DNA of 8,461 bases from Fibrobacter sp. (GCA_012515825.1 JAAYXQ010000045.1:1-8461); one strand, 5' to 3'. Positions 1 through 8,155 are shown, numbered from the stretch's first letter. Notes: generated by a model not told the origin, from the sequence alone. Numbers and translations are program-made.

Positions 1-3000
1 CCCTTATCTCCTGTGCGGTACCAGCGTTTTCCATCTATTTCTATTAATGCTTGAGCTGTTCTTTCAGGATCTTTTAAGTACCCTGTCATCACTTGACAAC
101 CACCAATCAAAATCATGCCAGCTTCACCTACAGGCAATTCTTCATTTGTATCTGGGTCCACAATACGGAAACGAGTCCCTGGAAGAGCCATCCCCACAGA
201 ACCAGGTTTATTATTTATCTGCATGGTTAAGAAATCATTCAAAAGCATATTTTCAGTATTTACAGAAGCCACAGGAGTTGTTTCTGTGCAACCATACCCT
301 TCAAAAATCTCTTTACCAAACTTCATTCTAAATGCTTCTTGTAATTCTGGCCTTAAGCTCTCTGCTCCAGCGATAATAATTCTTAAATACTTAAATACCA
401 TTGGATGCACCAGTCGATTGACAACAAATGCACGCAAGAAAGTGGGGGTTCCAACAAAAGCAGTGACTCTAAATTCAGCACAAGCCCTAGCCATCGTTTT
501 AATGTCTGTAGGGTCTGCAATGGTTACAACAGGGCAACCTTCAATTAAATTCAAAAGGGTTGTTACTGTTAATCCAAAGGAATGGAACAGCGGAAGTTCA
601 CAGAGCATCACATCGCCGCGGCACACGTTTAAGATACAAGATGTCTGCTGAATATTCCCTATTAAATTGGAATGAGAAAGCATTACCCCTTTTGGAGTTC
701 CTTCTGATCCAGAACTAAACATAATCGTTGCAATATCATTTAACTGAACTCGTTTCATGAACAAGAATTCAATCACAAACGTTGGTAAAATAAACCCTAA
801 AACTAAATAATAAAGAAGTGAGCCTTTAGAAATCTGGCTTTGAATGTTTTCTGCAAAAACGACATTACATTCTGCACCACCCATGGTAGAGTAGTCATTG
901 CCTCGATTTTTAAGTTTTTCTATAAATAGAGAACTCGTAATCACCGTTTTTATATCTGCTTGGCGAACACAGTTTGCAACAATATCTGGAGCAGAAGTAT
1001 AGTTCAAGTTCACATTCGTTTTACCAAGCATCCAAAGAGCCATATTCACAATAATGCCTGCTGGGCTTGGAGGTAGCATAATACCCACGTTTTGTTCTTT
1101 GCCTACTATCTTTTTAAGCTGTCGACTAAAAGCTAGCACAGCACACAACAATTTGTACCCAGAAAGATGACCTCCATCGGGATTATAAATAGAAGGCCCT
1201 GACCGAACTACTTTTTTACATGTCCTAAGCCAAGAGGCGGCTATCGGTTTTCTAAAAGAAATTCCATAAGCCCATGCGTCAATAGAAACATTACGCACAA
1301 TCGTTCTAATTTCATTGGCTGGAGTATCTGCAGGAATTGGCTTTCCAAAAGCCATCGTCACCGCTCGTGGAGTCGTAACATCATACATATCAGAGCCGCT
1401 ATAACTATAACGACTACCCCACATTCCTTGAATATAGAAAGGAACAATGATCGCATTGGTGTCTTTTACAGCGTCTGAAAAATCAAGCGTAAAAGGAACA
1501 ATATGAGGGGCTTTTGAAACTTCCCCTGTAGGGAAAATCACCACCGCTTCGCCATTCAAAAGAGCTTCATTAATCTGTTTTAATGCAGGCGAAGGATCTC
1601 GACTTGAAATACGAATCATCCCTAATCTTTTAAGTATGGCTCTCAAATACCACTTTTCAAAATGATCTTTATTTGAAGCAATACGTAAAGGACGAGGGCT
1701 TGCCATCTGTAAAATAGCCCAATCAATAAAGCTATGATGGTTTCCAACGAGCAAAACAGGGCCATCGTTTGGAATATTCTCTACCCCTAAAACATGCATT
1801 TTATATCGACTAAAGACTAGTTTTAATAAAGAGCGCAAAAGCGCCTGAGGCATATTATAAATAGACCAAGTAAAGCCCACCAAGAAAATCAAACCTAGCC
1901 CCATAAAAAGGTGATGAGGAGTCATCTTTGTATAGTATAATAGGAGGGCGTGTACAAGTAAAAATAAGGCAAGGACGATCGCTTGCACCATATTACTAAC
2001 AGCAATAATACGGCCAGAAGTATTAGGCCTTGTGTTAAATTGCAGTAACGCATTCAATGGAACGAGAAGCAATCCCCCGAAAAGCCCCACCAAACCAAAA
2101 AGTATTGCTAAAACGATGGGATTCACTGTAAAAGGAATTAATAAAATGGAAAAAGATGTCCCTAAAACGCCAAGAGGAATTAATCCCGTTTCAATAAAGT
2201 TTTCAGAAACTTTTGCAGCAATAAAAGACCCAATGGTTAAACCAATAAATGTGTGAACTAAGCTATTTTTTAATACAGAAAGACTTTCAACACCTGAAGA
2301 ATCCTGGAAAACTAAAACAAACACTTGAGCCATCGCCCAAAACATCGAAAGCCCAATAATCGTAGCACGAACGTTTTTATTGGACCAAGTAGAAGTGATG
2401 GTTCTCTTCGCAGAACGCATTTTTAAAAAAGGATCTTCATGCCCAATTTTTGGAATAACAAAAGACATGACCGTTGCCAAAACACTAAATCCAGTTAAAA
2501 TCCACGGAAAAGCAATCGATTTAGATAAAAAATCAGTTAAAGAAGGTAAATCAGAAAAAGTTCTAGTGGCCCAATTTACACCAAAAGTCATTGCCCAAGA
2601 GGCGGCAATCAAAGCTGCAATTGAAACTAATTGAAGAAATGCATTAGCATAACTTAAACGAGCTGTTCCAAACATTTCTTTAAGAATACCATACTTTGCT
2701 GGGCTATGAATCGCAAATCCAGCGGCTAAAGCAAGAGTTAACCAATAAGCCGTTTTAGGAAACCCTACTGTCGTACAAACCGCCATAGCGATCATCGCAA
2801 GCGTCATAAACAATGAACTAAAAGCGAGTACTTTTTGTTTAGAGAATTTATTTGAAAAATAACTCGCGGGAACAATCATAAAGATGTACGGCAATAAAAA
2901 CAGGCCTTGTAAAATCAAGCTTTCCCAAAGAAAAACTTGATCATTTGCCGTTCCTGCAATCACTTTTTGAGTATAAATAAATACTCCGATTTGAACAAAA

Positions 3001-3053
3001 GTAATTGCAAAAATCGAAATAAAATATCGAACTGTACCTTTAATTTTCCACAT
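1..3053 (-). CDS. aas: LplT-PlsC-acyl-ACP synthetase fusion (Aas type), 3' end cut by window edge
   Basis: Reading leftwards from the ATG at 3053-3051, one frame stays open for 1017 codons to the window edge. Residues about 1-410 form an MFS-type transporter with many hydrophobic helices and the LplT-like SPAKYGILKEMF (117-128) and VPLNALLQFN (331-340). Residues about 411-600 are a PlsC-type acyltransferase with the HX4D catalytic box (H439, D444) and FPTG at 507-510, where most relatives have FPEG. Residues about 615-1017 are an AMP-forming synthetase with P-loop FSSGSEGTPKG (779-789), YGCTETTP (920-927) and YRTGD (1012-1016). The C-terminal lid with its catalytic lysine lies outside. In the known family, LplT flips lysophospholipid inward, the synthetase makes acyl-ACP from free fatty acid, and PlsC re-acylates; E. 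coli encodes these as separate lplT and aas. It acts in the inner membrane. It follows pepP by 19 bp, probably in one operon; only a weak Shine-Dalgarno (GGTAG) precedes the ATG. Function by homology is confident; substrate is inferred. Confidence 0.93.
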   Translation of the reverse strand, partial: MWKIKGTVRYFISIFAITFVQIGVFIYTQKVIAGTANDQVFLWESLILQGLFLLPYIFMIVPASYFSNKFSKQKVLAFSSLFMTLAMIAMAVCTTVGFPKTAYWLTLALAAGFAIHSPAKYGILKEMFGTARLSYANAFLQLVSIAALIAASWAMTFGVNWATRTFSDLPSLTDFLSKSIAFPWILTGFSVLATVMSFVIPKIGHEDPFLKMRSAKRTITSTWSNKNVRATIIGLSMFWAMAQVFVLVFQDSSGVESLSVLKNSLVHTFIGLTIGSFIAAKVSENFIETGLIPLGVLGTSFSILLIPFTVNPIVLAILFGLVGLFGGLLLVPLNALLQFNTRPNTSGRIIAVSNMVQAIVLALFLLVHALLLYYTKMTPHHLFMGLGLIFLVGFTWSIYNMPQALLRSLLKLVFSRYKMHVLGVENIPNDGPVLLVGNHHSFIDWAILQMASPRPLRIASNKDHFEKWYLRAILKRLGMIRISSRDPSPALKQINEALLNGEAVVIFPTGEVSKAPHIVPFTLDFSDAVKDTNAIIVPFYIQGMWGSRYSYSGSDMYDVTTPRAVTMAFGKPIPADTPANEIRTIVRNVSIDAWAYGISFRKPIAASWLRTCKKVVRSGPSIYNPDGGHLSGYKLLCAVLAFSRQLKKIVGKEQNVGIMLPPSPAGIIVNMALWMLGKTNVNLNYTSAPDIVANCVRQADIKTVITSSLFIEKLKNRGNDYSTMGGAECNVVFAENIQSQISKGSLLYYLVLGFILPTFVIEFLFMKRVQLNDIATIMFSSGSEGTPKGVMLSHSNLIGNIQQTSCILNVCRGDVMLCELPLFHSFGLTVTTLLNLIEGCPVVTIADPTDIKTMARACAEFRVTAFVGTPTFLRAFVVNRLVHPMVFKYLRIIIAGAESLRPELQEAFRMKFGKEIFEGYGCTETTPVASVNTENMLLNDFLTMQINNKPGSVGMALPGTRFRIVDPDTNEELPVGEAGMILIGGCQVMTGYLKDPERTAQALIEIDGKRWYRTGDK

Positions 3054-3072
3054 AGTCTACCATAAAAATTTT

Positions 3073-4470
3073 TTAAACATTAAAAAAATTTGAGCCATTT
3101 GCAATTAGACGCTCAAGTTCTTCCACTTGTTTTGGGATATCTATAGACATATTAATGCACCCATTTTCTGTAATGAGTAAATCATCTTCTATACGAATTC
3201 CAATAAGACGGTCATAATGAACGCCATCTAGAGTCATTTGGAAACGGCCATATAGTCCTGGTTCATTAGAAATCATCATTCCTGGTTTCAGAACAACATC
3301 TAGAGACCTACTTTTAGGAGCCCCTTCATGAACTTGTTCTCCTATAAAATGGCTGACACCATGGGGACGCTTATTATATAGAAGCTCAAAAGTGCCCCCC
3401 TTATCTGTGAAACTATTTTTTAATGATTTTTCAATAAAATCCCATACATTTTGATCTAATTCTCTTAATGTCACTCCTGGACGAACTTGCTTTTCATGAA
3501 AAAGCTGAGCTTCTAACACTATATTATAGAGTAACTTCTGTAGTGGATCAAACTGGCCCGAAACAGGGATAGTTCTTGAAATGTCACTATGTTGAGTTCC
3601 TATCCGAATTCCAAAATCTAAAAGGACTAAATCTTTTTCCTGTAGAGATTCATCTTTTTTAGAGTAATGCAAACAACATGCATTTTTACCAGACGCCACA
3701 ATCGTTGGAAAAGCAAGATCTCCATCTCCTCGACTTTGAAGTTCATAATCCAAAGCTAAACCAAGAGCCCTTTCATTTTTAAATAAAGGCAAACGTGATA
3801 GAATGGATTTAAAAGCTTCTGCAGAAGCTTCTTGTGCCTTCTCTACCAATGAAATTCGCTCACGATCAAGCACCATTCTCAATTCCAAATGAATTTCACT
3901 TACGCTTCGAAGAGTTTTTTGTTTCTTTTCTAAAAAAGTTCCCATTTCGAGGGCAAACCTCGCATTGTGGTCTAACTGATAATCAGGAAAGAAAAAAGCA
4001 TAGGCATAAGAAGGGGTCTCTTTTCTTAAGGATAACCGTTCTATGGTATTCCAAAGAGAACTCGACGGCTGAATGGATTGAAATCCAGTTAGCGTTTTTA
4101 AATCAGATAAATCATCTGAATAGCCTATACGTTTTCCAACCCAAAACTCTTTATCCTTGTCTTTCAAAGGAATAAAAAGAACTTCTCGCATAGACTCCTC
4201 TTTAGCAAGAGGATCAAGCAATAAGAAACAACCAGCTTGATTGATTCCCGTTAAGAATAAAAAGGAAGGATCCTGAATGAAACGTGTCCAAGTAGATGCA
4301 AAGACTTCTTCTGTCCCTGGTTCTACAGCTACACCACTAAAAACACAAAAAGAATCGAGCTTAGAAAGTAATTCTCGTCTACGTTTTTGATATATTCCAG
4401 CTGTTTTTTCGGAAAAAGTCGAAATAAAAACTTCAGAATAGTCTTGCAATAACTGTTTAATAGCTTCCAT
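3073..4470 (-). CDS. pepP: Xaa-Pro aminopeptidase, M24B metallopeptidase
   Basis: This 465-residue protein matches the aminopeptidase P layout. Residues about 20-150 resemble the creatinase-like N-terminal domain (RRRELLSKL, then the FLFLTG stretch at 70-75), and residues about 200-440 are the pita-bread M24 catalytic domain. All five expected metal ligands are visible: D285 in LLDFG, D296 in HSDISRT, H374 in HGVSHFIG, E403 in SNEPGLY and E428 in RIEDD. H268 (CLHY) and H381 (QVHE) fit the usual substrate-binding histidines. The family removes N-terminal residues preceding proline, using two Mn2+ or similar ions, in the cytoplasm; no signal peptide is seen. Length is close to E. coli PepP (about 440). 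The start is the first ATG of the frame, but the upstream bases (TTTCTTT) show no Shine-Dalgarno, so the exact start is less certain. It is the first gene of the leftward unit with aas. Confidence 0.92.
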   Translation of the reverse strand: MEAIKQLLQDYSEVFISTFSEKTAGIYQKRRRELLSKLDSFCVFSGVAVEPGTEEVFASTWTRFIQDPSFLFLTGINQAGCFLLLDPLAKEESMREVLFIPLKDKDKEFWVGKRIGYSDDLSDLKTLTGFQSIQPSSSLWNTIERLSLRKETPSYAYAFFFPDYQLDHNARFALEMGTFLEKKQKTLRSVSEIHLELRMVLDRERISLVEKAQEASAEAFKSILSRLPLFKNERALGLALDYELQSRGDGDLAFPTIVASGKNACCLHYSKKDESLQEKDLVLLDFGIRIGTQHSDISRTIPVSGQFDPLQKLLYNIVLEAQLFHEKQVRPGVTLRELDQNVWDFIEKSLKNSFTDKGGTFELLYNKRPHGVSHFIGEQVHEGAPKSRSLDVVLKPGMMISNEPGLYGRFQMTLDGVHYDRLIGIRIEDDLLITENGCINMSIDIPKQVEELERLIANGSNFFNV

Positions 4471-4488
4471 AAAGAAAAAATTTAGTTT

Positions 4489-4517
4489 TTTACACTTTTT
4501 ATCATTTCATCTATATA
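4489..4517 (+). promoter_or_regulatory. Candidate sigma70-type promoter for the lipoprotein-phoH-HD operon
   Basis: TTTACA at 4489-4494 (5 of 6 matches to TTGACA) is followed after exactly 17 bp by TATATA at 4512-4517 (4 of 6 to TATAAT). This places a start near 4524, about 30 nt before the lipoprotein ATG. TATATT at 4516-4521 is an alternative -10. The region is strongly A/T rich, so chance matches are possible. The same 85-bp gap must also hold the pepP promoter, for which I find no convincing boxes. Confidence 0.45.
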
Positions 4518-4543
4518 TATTTGAGACCAACACAGACTAGAAT

Positions 4544-4547
4544 GGAG
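4544..4547 (+). promoter_or_regulatory. Shine-Dalgarno of the lipoprotein gene
   Basis: GGAG lies 8 nt before the ATG at 4556. It supports that start, and it contrasts with the absent or weak sites of the leftward genes. Confidence 0.65.
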
Positions 4548-4555
4548 CCTGAATA

Positions 4556-4849
4556 ATGTCTCTTTTAAAGAATTTTAAGTTATTACTCATTGCCGGTACC
4601 GTTGTTTTATTTGCTGCTTGCGCTGGGTCTTCTGGTGGTAGCGGTTCTTCTGATGACGAAGTTTATTATGAAGATGATGGCACAGGAACAAAGAAAGCCG
4701 TGAAAAAAGAAGTGATTACTGAAGACAAACTTAAAGACACAGAAAAAGAAGCGACAGCACTTACTGAAGAGAATCATAAGTTACGTCGTGAAATTTTTGA
4801 TGCCAAACATCAACTAGGTATTCCTGTTGAGCAGCAAACTGGAGAATGA
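4556..4849 (+). CDS. Small coiled-coil lipoprotein of unknown function
   Basis: This 97-residue protein begins with a lipoprotein signal: a basic n-region (K5, K8), a hydrophobic core (L9-A21) and the lipobox FAAC with acylated cysteine C22. Phenylalanine at -3 is less usual than leucine. Position +2 is alanine, not aspartate, so by the E. coli sorting rule it would go to the outer membrane. A flexible Gly/Ser linker (24-32) and an acidic stretch (33-42) come next. A charged, heptad-like helix (about 54-88, EDKLKDTEKEATALTEENHK) probably forms a coiled coil. I do not recognise a family. It has no C-terminal lysine, so it is not an obvious Braun-type lipoprotein. Its TGA overlaps the phoH ATG by 4 bp (ATGA), so it is cotranscribed and probably translationally coupled with phoH and the HD gene. 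Its role may be envelope-related, but that is inferred only from its location and neighbours. Confidence 0.85.
   Translation: MSLLKNFKLLLIAGTVVLFAACAGSSGGSGSSDDEVYYEDDGTGTKKAVKKEVITEDKLKDTEKEATALTEENHKLRREIFDAKHQLGIPVEQQTGE
4841..4845 (+). promoter_or_regulatory. Too-close GGAG before phoH start; suggests translational coupling
   Basis: GGAG at 4841-4844 sits only 1 nt before the phoH ATG at 4846, too near for normal Shine-Dalgarno use. The ATG overlaps the preceding stop (ATGA), so start by terminating ribosomes from the lipoprotein gene is more likely. The next in-frame ATG (residue 17, near 4894) has no Shine-Dalgarno, so the 4846 start is kept. Confidence 0.45.
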
Positions 4850-5811
4850 GCGAACCTATACGCTATCCAATTTCAGATGATCTGAAAAGACTCATGGCTG
4901 GAGAAAATGAAACGGTTTTCCGTATATTGGAGAGCCGTTTTTGTGTGAGTATCCAAACAAGACTTCCAGGCCTTTTTATAGAAGCAAAAGAAGAGAGAAG
5001 CAATATTCAAGCGACTCTTACGCTTTTAGATCAGATTAAACTTGCAGCCCAAAATGGGACCTCCATCACTGGCGACTGGATGCGTAGATTGCTTGAACCT
5101 CAGTATGAAGTAACTTCAAACGAACTAGAAAGCATCCCTTCAGAGCCCATTCTTCGTAATCGCTATGGTTTTGCTGTAGTGCCTCGAACTAAAAATCAAT
5201 ACGATTTAATCAAAGCAGTTGAAAAAAATGATATCATTTTTGCCAAAGGGCCCGCAGGTACTGGAAAGACATTTTTAGCTGTAGCTCTTGCAGTAGCAAG
5301 TCTTGAAAGGCACGAAGCTGAACGTATTTGCCTTGTTCGACCAGCAGTCGAAGCTGGTGAGTCTCTCGGTTATTTACCTGGTGATCTCAAAGAAAAAATA
5401 GCACCTTATCTACGCCCAATTCACGATAGTCTTGCAGAATTACTCGCTCCAGAGAAGCTAAAACGTTATCAAGAGACGGGGGCTATTGAAGTGGCGCCTC
5501 TAGCTTATATGAGAGGTAGAACACTTAAGCGTGCATTTATTATTTTAGATGAAGCACAAAACACTACCGTAGCTCAAATGAAAATGTTTTTAACAAGATT
5601 AGGCACTCATAGTAAAGCCATTATTACAGGAGATGCTTCCCAAGTGGATTTAGGGAAGGGAACTGTATCAGGATTAAATCATGCCATTGATTTATTACAA
5701 AATATTCATGGCATCGCTCATGTTGAATTTAATGGAACCGATGTTCTTAGACATCGCCTAGTCAAAGACATTATTGCCGCTTACGAAAAAAATGCAGGAC
5801 AAATGAAATGA
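4846..5811 (+). CDS. phoH: PhoH-family ATPase (YbeZ/PhoL-like)
   Basis: This 321-residue protein is a full-length PhoH-like NTPase. Residues about 22-65 resemble the N-terminal KH-like segment (FRILESRF...GLFIEAK). The P-loop ATPase core covers about 110-315. It has Walker A GPAGTGKT (135-142), the family signature RPAVEAGESLGYLPGDL (165-181), Walker B FIILDEAQNT (231-240, D235 and E236), the sensor-like TGDASQVDL (261-269), and a C-terminal DVLRHRLVKDII where relatives usually have RHPLV. The family binds ATP and is linked to RNA metabolism and ribosome maturation or quality control, often beside the endonuclease YbeY; the exact substrate is not settled. It is cytoplasmic. It sits between the lipoprotein and the 7TM-HD gene with 4-bp overlaps on both sides, indicating one operon. 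Family assignment is secure; biochemical role is by homology only. Confidence 0.94.
   Translation: MSEPIRYPISDDLKRLMAGENETVFRILESRFCVSIQTRLPGLFIEAKEERSNIQATLTLLDQIKLAAQNGTSITGDWMRRLLEPQYEVTSNELESIPSEPILRNRYGFAVVPRTKNQYDLIKAVEKNDIIFAKGPAGTGKTFLAVALAVASLERHEAERICLVRPAVEAGESLGYLPGDLKEKIAPYLRPIHDSLAELLAPEKLKRYQETGAIEVAPLAYMRGRTLKRAFIILDEAQNTTVAQMKMFLTRLGTHSKAIITGDASQVDLGKGTVSGLNHAIDLLQNIHGIAHVEFNGTDVLRHRLVKDIIAAYEKNAGQMK
5796..5799 (+). promoter_or_regulatory. Shine-Dalgarno of the 7TM-HD gene
   Basis: AGGA inside the end of phoH lies 8 nt before the ATG at 5808. It supports that start and allows independent as well as coupled initiation at the ATGA overlap. Confidence 0.55.
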
Positions 5812-8075
5812 AAATTAATAAGAATAAAATTTCTATCGTCGTAGGTTGGATCTTTATTTCTCTTCTTGCGATTTTTTTGTTTCCCGATAAAGATCTTGCT
5901 CAAAAAGCGGAGACGCCTCATTTAGGGCAAATGAGTCCAAGAACCATTATTGCTCCCATTTCTTTTGATGTTCCTAAAACAGCTCAAGAGCTTGAAATAG
6001 AAAGGCAAAAAGCAGCAGACAAAGTCAATGCGGTCTTTGAATTCAACCATGACGAATCGAAGAGATCGCTAGACGATTTGAAACAGTTTCTATCTAAAGT
6101 TGGTGCCTATGGATCATTACAATACGCCATTGCCGAAAGCAATGATCCCGACTCTGTTCAAATGTTTACACAACAAGCAAGTCGTATGTTTGATGTATTA
6201 AAACAAAGGCTTTCAACGACCGCCGTTCAAAAACTCAGTCAAGATTCAAAAGCCCGAGACTCTCTTTATTCGGCCTTTAATAGAATGATTCAAAAAGGGA
6301 TTTCTAATACCTTAATTGCTAATACAGAAACGAGCGTTCAATTATTTAGAGATAATTACAATATTCAAGATGTTCAGTTTATTCCCTATACAAACACCAC
6401 CATTTCTTTTATTAAAGATAATGTGGAGAGTAATATAGACGCAAGCCAGATTCAGCCTCGTGAAAGGCGCATTGATGAAACTTTTGCTGAATTACAAATG
6501 TCTTTTTCTAAAAGCCAAGGATTACAAAGTGCTTTTTATGAAGCGCTCTATGTGTTTACTCTACCTAACGTTTTTTATTTAGAAAAAGAAACCGAGGTTC
6601 GCAAAAAAACAGCACAGCAACAAGTTCATTTATCTAAAGGAATGATTCCTAGAGGAATGGAAATTGTATCTCAAGGCTCCATTATTACAAAAGATATTCT
6701 TGAAAAAATAGATGCCTTGCAAAATGCACTTCAAAAAGAAGAAGGGTCTAAGACGCTTACAGCAACCTACGGTCAAGGGTTACTTCTTTTGGCTGTCGTC
6801 TCAGGCTTCTTTTTATTCTTTATGCTATTTGCGAGTGATTCCGTCAAAAAGACAAATCATATTTGGTCTATCATTGCTTTAGCGGCAATACAACTATTAC
6901 TCTTCTGGCTATTTCAACGAATTTCTGGGGTCCTAAACAAACCAGATTCTATACTTTCTGATTCGATCGATTTAATCTGGATTTATCCTTTCAGTATAGC
7001 CCCTATTATAGCAACCGTCTTATACGAACGACGAATAGGATTAATTTTTTCTTTATTTTCTTCTGTGATGATGAGCTTCTTATCTGGTTATGATCTTGCG
7101 ATTATGATCAGTTCATTTTTTATTTCTTGGGCCTCGATTCATTTGCTTGCACGCATGAGGTACCGCGTTCAATTTGCATGGGGCATTTTATCTGGCGTAT
7201 CAATGCTCGCATTAATGCTTGTGATTATTCTTTTACTTCGTAACCGACTCGATTTTGAAATTTTCTTTTCCACCTTTATTGCAGGAACGATTAACTTAAT
7301 TTTCTGTACTGCAATTGCCTCTGTATTACTCATTCACTTAGCAGAAAAAGTTTTTGGTATTACCACTGTTTTAACATTAATGGAAATGGCTGATTTTAAT
7401 CGTCCTGCGTTAAAAAGGCTTTCTGAACTAGCTCCAGGTTCTTTTCATCATAGCATTCAAGTCGCTAATCTCGCAGAAAAAGTAGCAGAATATATTGGAG
7501 CAGACTCCTTACTTGTTCGAGTCATGGCTTTATATCATGATCTCGGGAAAACAATGAGGCCTGAATTTTTTACTGAGAATCAGAAACAAGGGATTAATCC
7601 ACATAATTCACTAGATCCATTTCAGTCAGTAAAGATTATTACAGGGCATGTGGAACAAGGGATTTCTCTTGCAAAAGAATATAATATCCCTGAATTAGTG
7701 GCCGCAGCGATTCCTGAGCATCATGGAACAACCGTGATTCAATATTTTTATCATACGGCTAAAGAGTTGTATCCTGATAGAACACTAAAAGAAGAAGATT
7801 TCCGCTATAAAGGACCGAAACCTCAAAGCAAAGAATCAGCTATTTTAATGTTAGCTGATAGTATTGAAGCTACAAGCCGAGCTTTATCGGATTCTTCTTC
7901 TGATGCTCTTGCTGAAATGATTAGAAAATCAATTGATTTAAGATTAAAAGAAGGTCAATTTAGCGAAACTGATCTTAGTGTAAAAGATTTATTTAAATTG
8001 GAAAAAGCATTTTTACAGAGCCTAGACGGAACATATCATACAAGAGTAAAATACCCGTCTCAAAATAAAACTTAA
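5808..8075 (+). CDS. pgpH: 7TM-HD membrane phosphodiesterase, PgpH/YqfF type
   Basis: This 755-residue protein has the full 7TMR-HD architecture. A single N-terminal helix (about 9-25) is followed by a large extracytoplasmic domain (about 30-320), which contains SKGMIPRGMEIVSQGSIIT (276-294), typical of the 7TMR-HDED region. Several membrane helices follow (about 322-515), then a cytoplasmic HD domain. Metal-site residues are visible: H548 (SFHHS), H577-D578 with GK (HDLGK), H614 (ITGH), H638-H639 (PEHHG) and D684 (LADSIE). In Listeria, PgpH of this family hydrolyses cyclic-di-AMP to pApA, so this protein probably lowers c-di-AMP in response to an envelope signal. The nucleotide specificity is inference. 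It is the last gene of the lipoprotein-phoH-HD operon, overlapping phoH by 4 bp. No hairpin terminator follows its TAA. ybeY, which often comes next in other genomes, is absent here. Confidence 0.93.
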   Translation: MKINKNKISIVVGWIFISLLAIFLFPDKDLAQKAETPHLGQMSPRTIIAPISFDVPKTAQELEIERQKAADKVNAVFEFNHDESKRSLDDLKQFLSKVGAYGSLQYAIAESNDPDSVQMFTQQASRMFDVLKQRLSTTAVQKLSQDSKARDSLYSAFNRMIQKGISNTLIANTETSVQLFRDNYNIQDVQFIPYTNTTISFIKDNVESNIDASQIQPRERRIDETFAELQMSFSKSQGLQSAFYEALYVFTLPNVFYLEKETEVRKKTAQQQVHLSKGMIPRGMEIVSQGSIITKDILEKIDALQNALQKEEGSKTLTATYGQGLLLLAVVSGFFLFFMLFASDSVKKTNHIWSIIALAAIQLLLFWLFQRISGVLNKPDSILSDSIDLIWIYPFSIAPIIATVLYERRIGLIFSLFSSVMMSFLSGYDLAIMISSFFISWASIHLLARMRYRVQFAWGILSGVSMLALMLVIILLLRNRLDFEIFFSTFIAGTINLIFCTAIASVLLIHLAEKVFGITTVLTLMEMADFNRPALKRLSELAPGSFHHSIQVANLAEKVAEYIGADSLLVRVMALYHDLGKTMRPEFFTENQKQGINPHNSLDPFQSVKIITGHVEQGISLAKEYNIPELVAAAIPEHHGTTVIQYFYHTAKELYPDRTLKEEDFRYKGPKPQSKESAILMLADSIEATSRALSDSSSDALAEMIRKSIDLRLKEGQFSETDLSVKDLFKLEKAFLQSLDGTYHTRVKYPSQNKT

Positions 8076-8130
8076 AAAAAAACTAAAATAACTTGACAAA
8101 GACGTTTTCACTTAATATATTTGGGCCTGT
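8064..8130 (+). promoter_or_regulatory. Strong stable-RNA-type promoter upstream of small membrane protein and tRNAs
   Basis: TTGACA at 8093-8098 is a perfect -35. After 17 bp, TATATT at 8116-8121 matches the -10 in 5 of 6 positions. Just upstream, about 8064-8090 is nearly pure A with few other bases, resembling an UP element. Immediately after the -10 comes a G+C block (GGGCC, 8123-8127), the discriminator position where rRNA and tRNA promoters under stringent control are G+C rich. The predicted start is near 8128-8131, about 30 nt before the ATG at 8161. Box assignment is seen directly; growth-rate or ppGpp control is inferred from E. coli precedent. Confidence 0.75.
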
Positions 8131-8151
8131 AATATTGGTGGTAACGTCGGT

Positions 8152-8155
8152 AGGA
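8152..8155 (+). promoter_or_regulatory. Shine-Dalgarno of the small membrane protein
   Basis: AGGA ends 5 nt before the ATG at 8161. It lies downstream of the predicted transcription start and supports real translation of this short gene ahead of the tRNAs. Confidence 0.6.

Noticed and set aside
47..651. Two overlapping rightward open frames (94 and 178 codons)
   Set aside because: They lie antisense to the adenylation domain of aas, which has clear motifs in the opposite frame; their translations show no domain.
2032..2634. Two rightward open frames of 74 and 84 codons
   Set aside because: They are antisense shadows of the LplT transporter part; lysine/proline-rich products without a ribosome site or recognisable motif.
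3834..4175. Rightward open frame of 113 codons
   Set aside because: It is antisense to the pepP frame, which is supported by conserved motifs; no Shine-Dalgarno or domain.
4556..4849. Lipoprotein as a Braun-type (Lpp) murein lipoprotein
   Set aside because: The C-terminus is QQTGE with no terminal lysine for peptidoglycan linkage, and the acidic Gly/Ser-rich front half does not fit.
8041..8100. Rho-independent terminator after the HD gene
   Set aside because: The stretch is A-rich but has no G+C hairpin and no following T run; it reads better as promoter upstream sequence.
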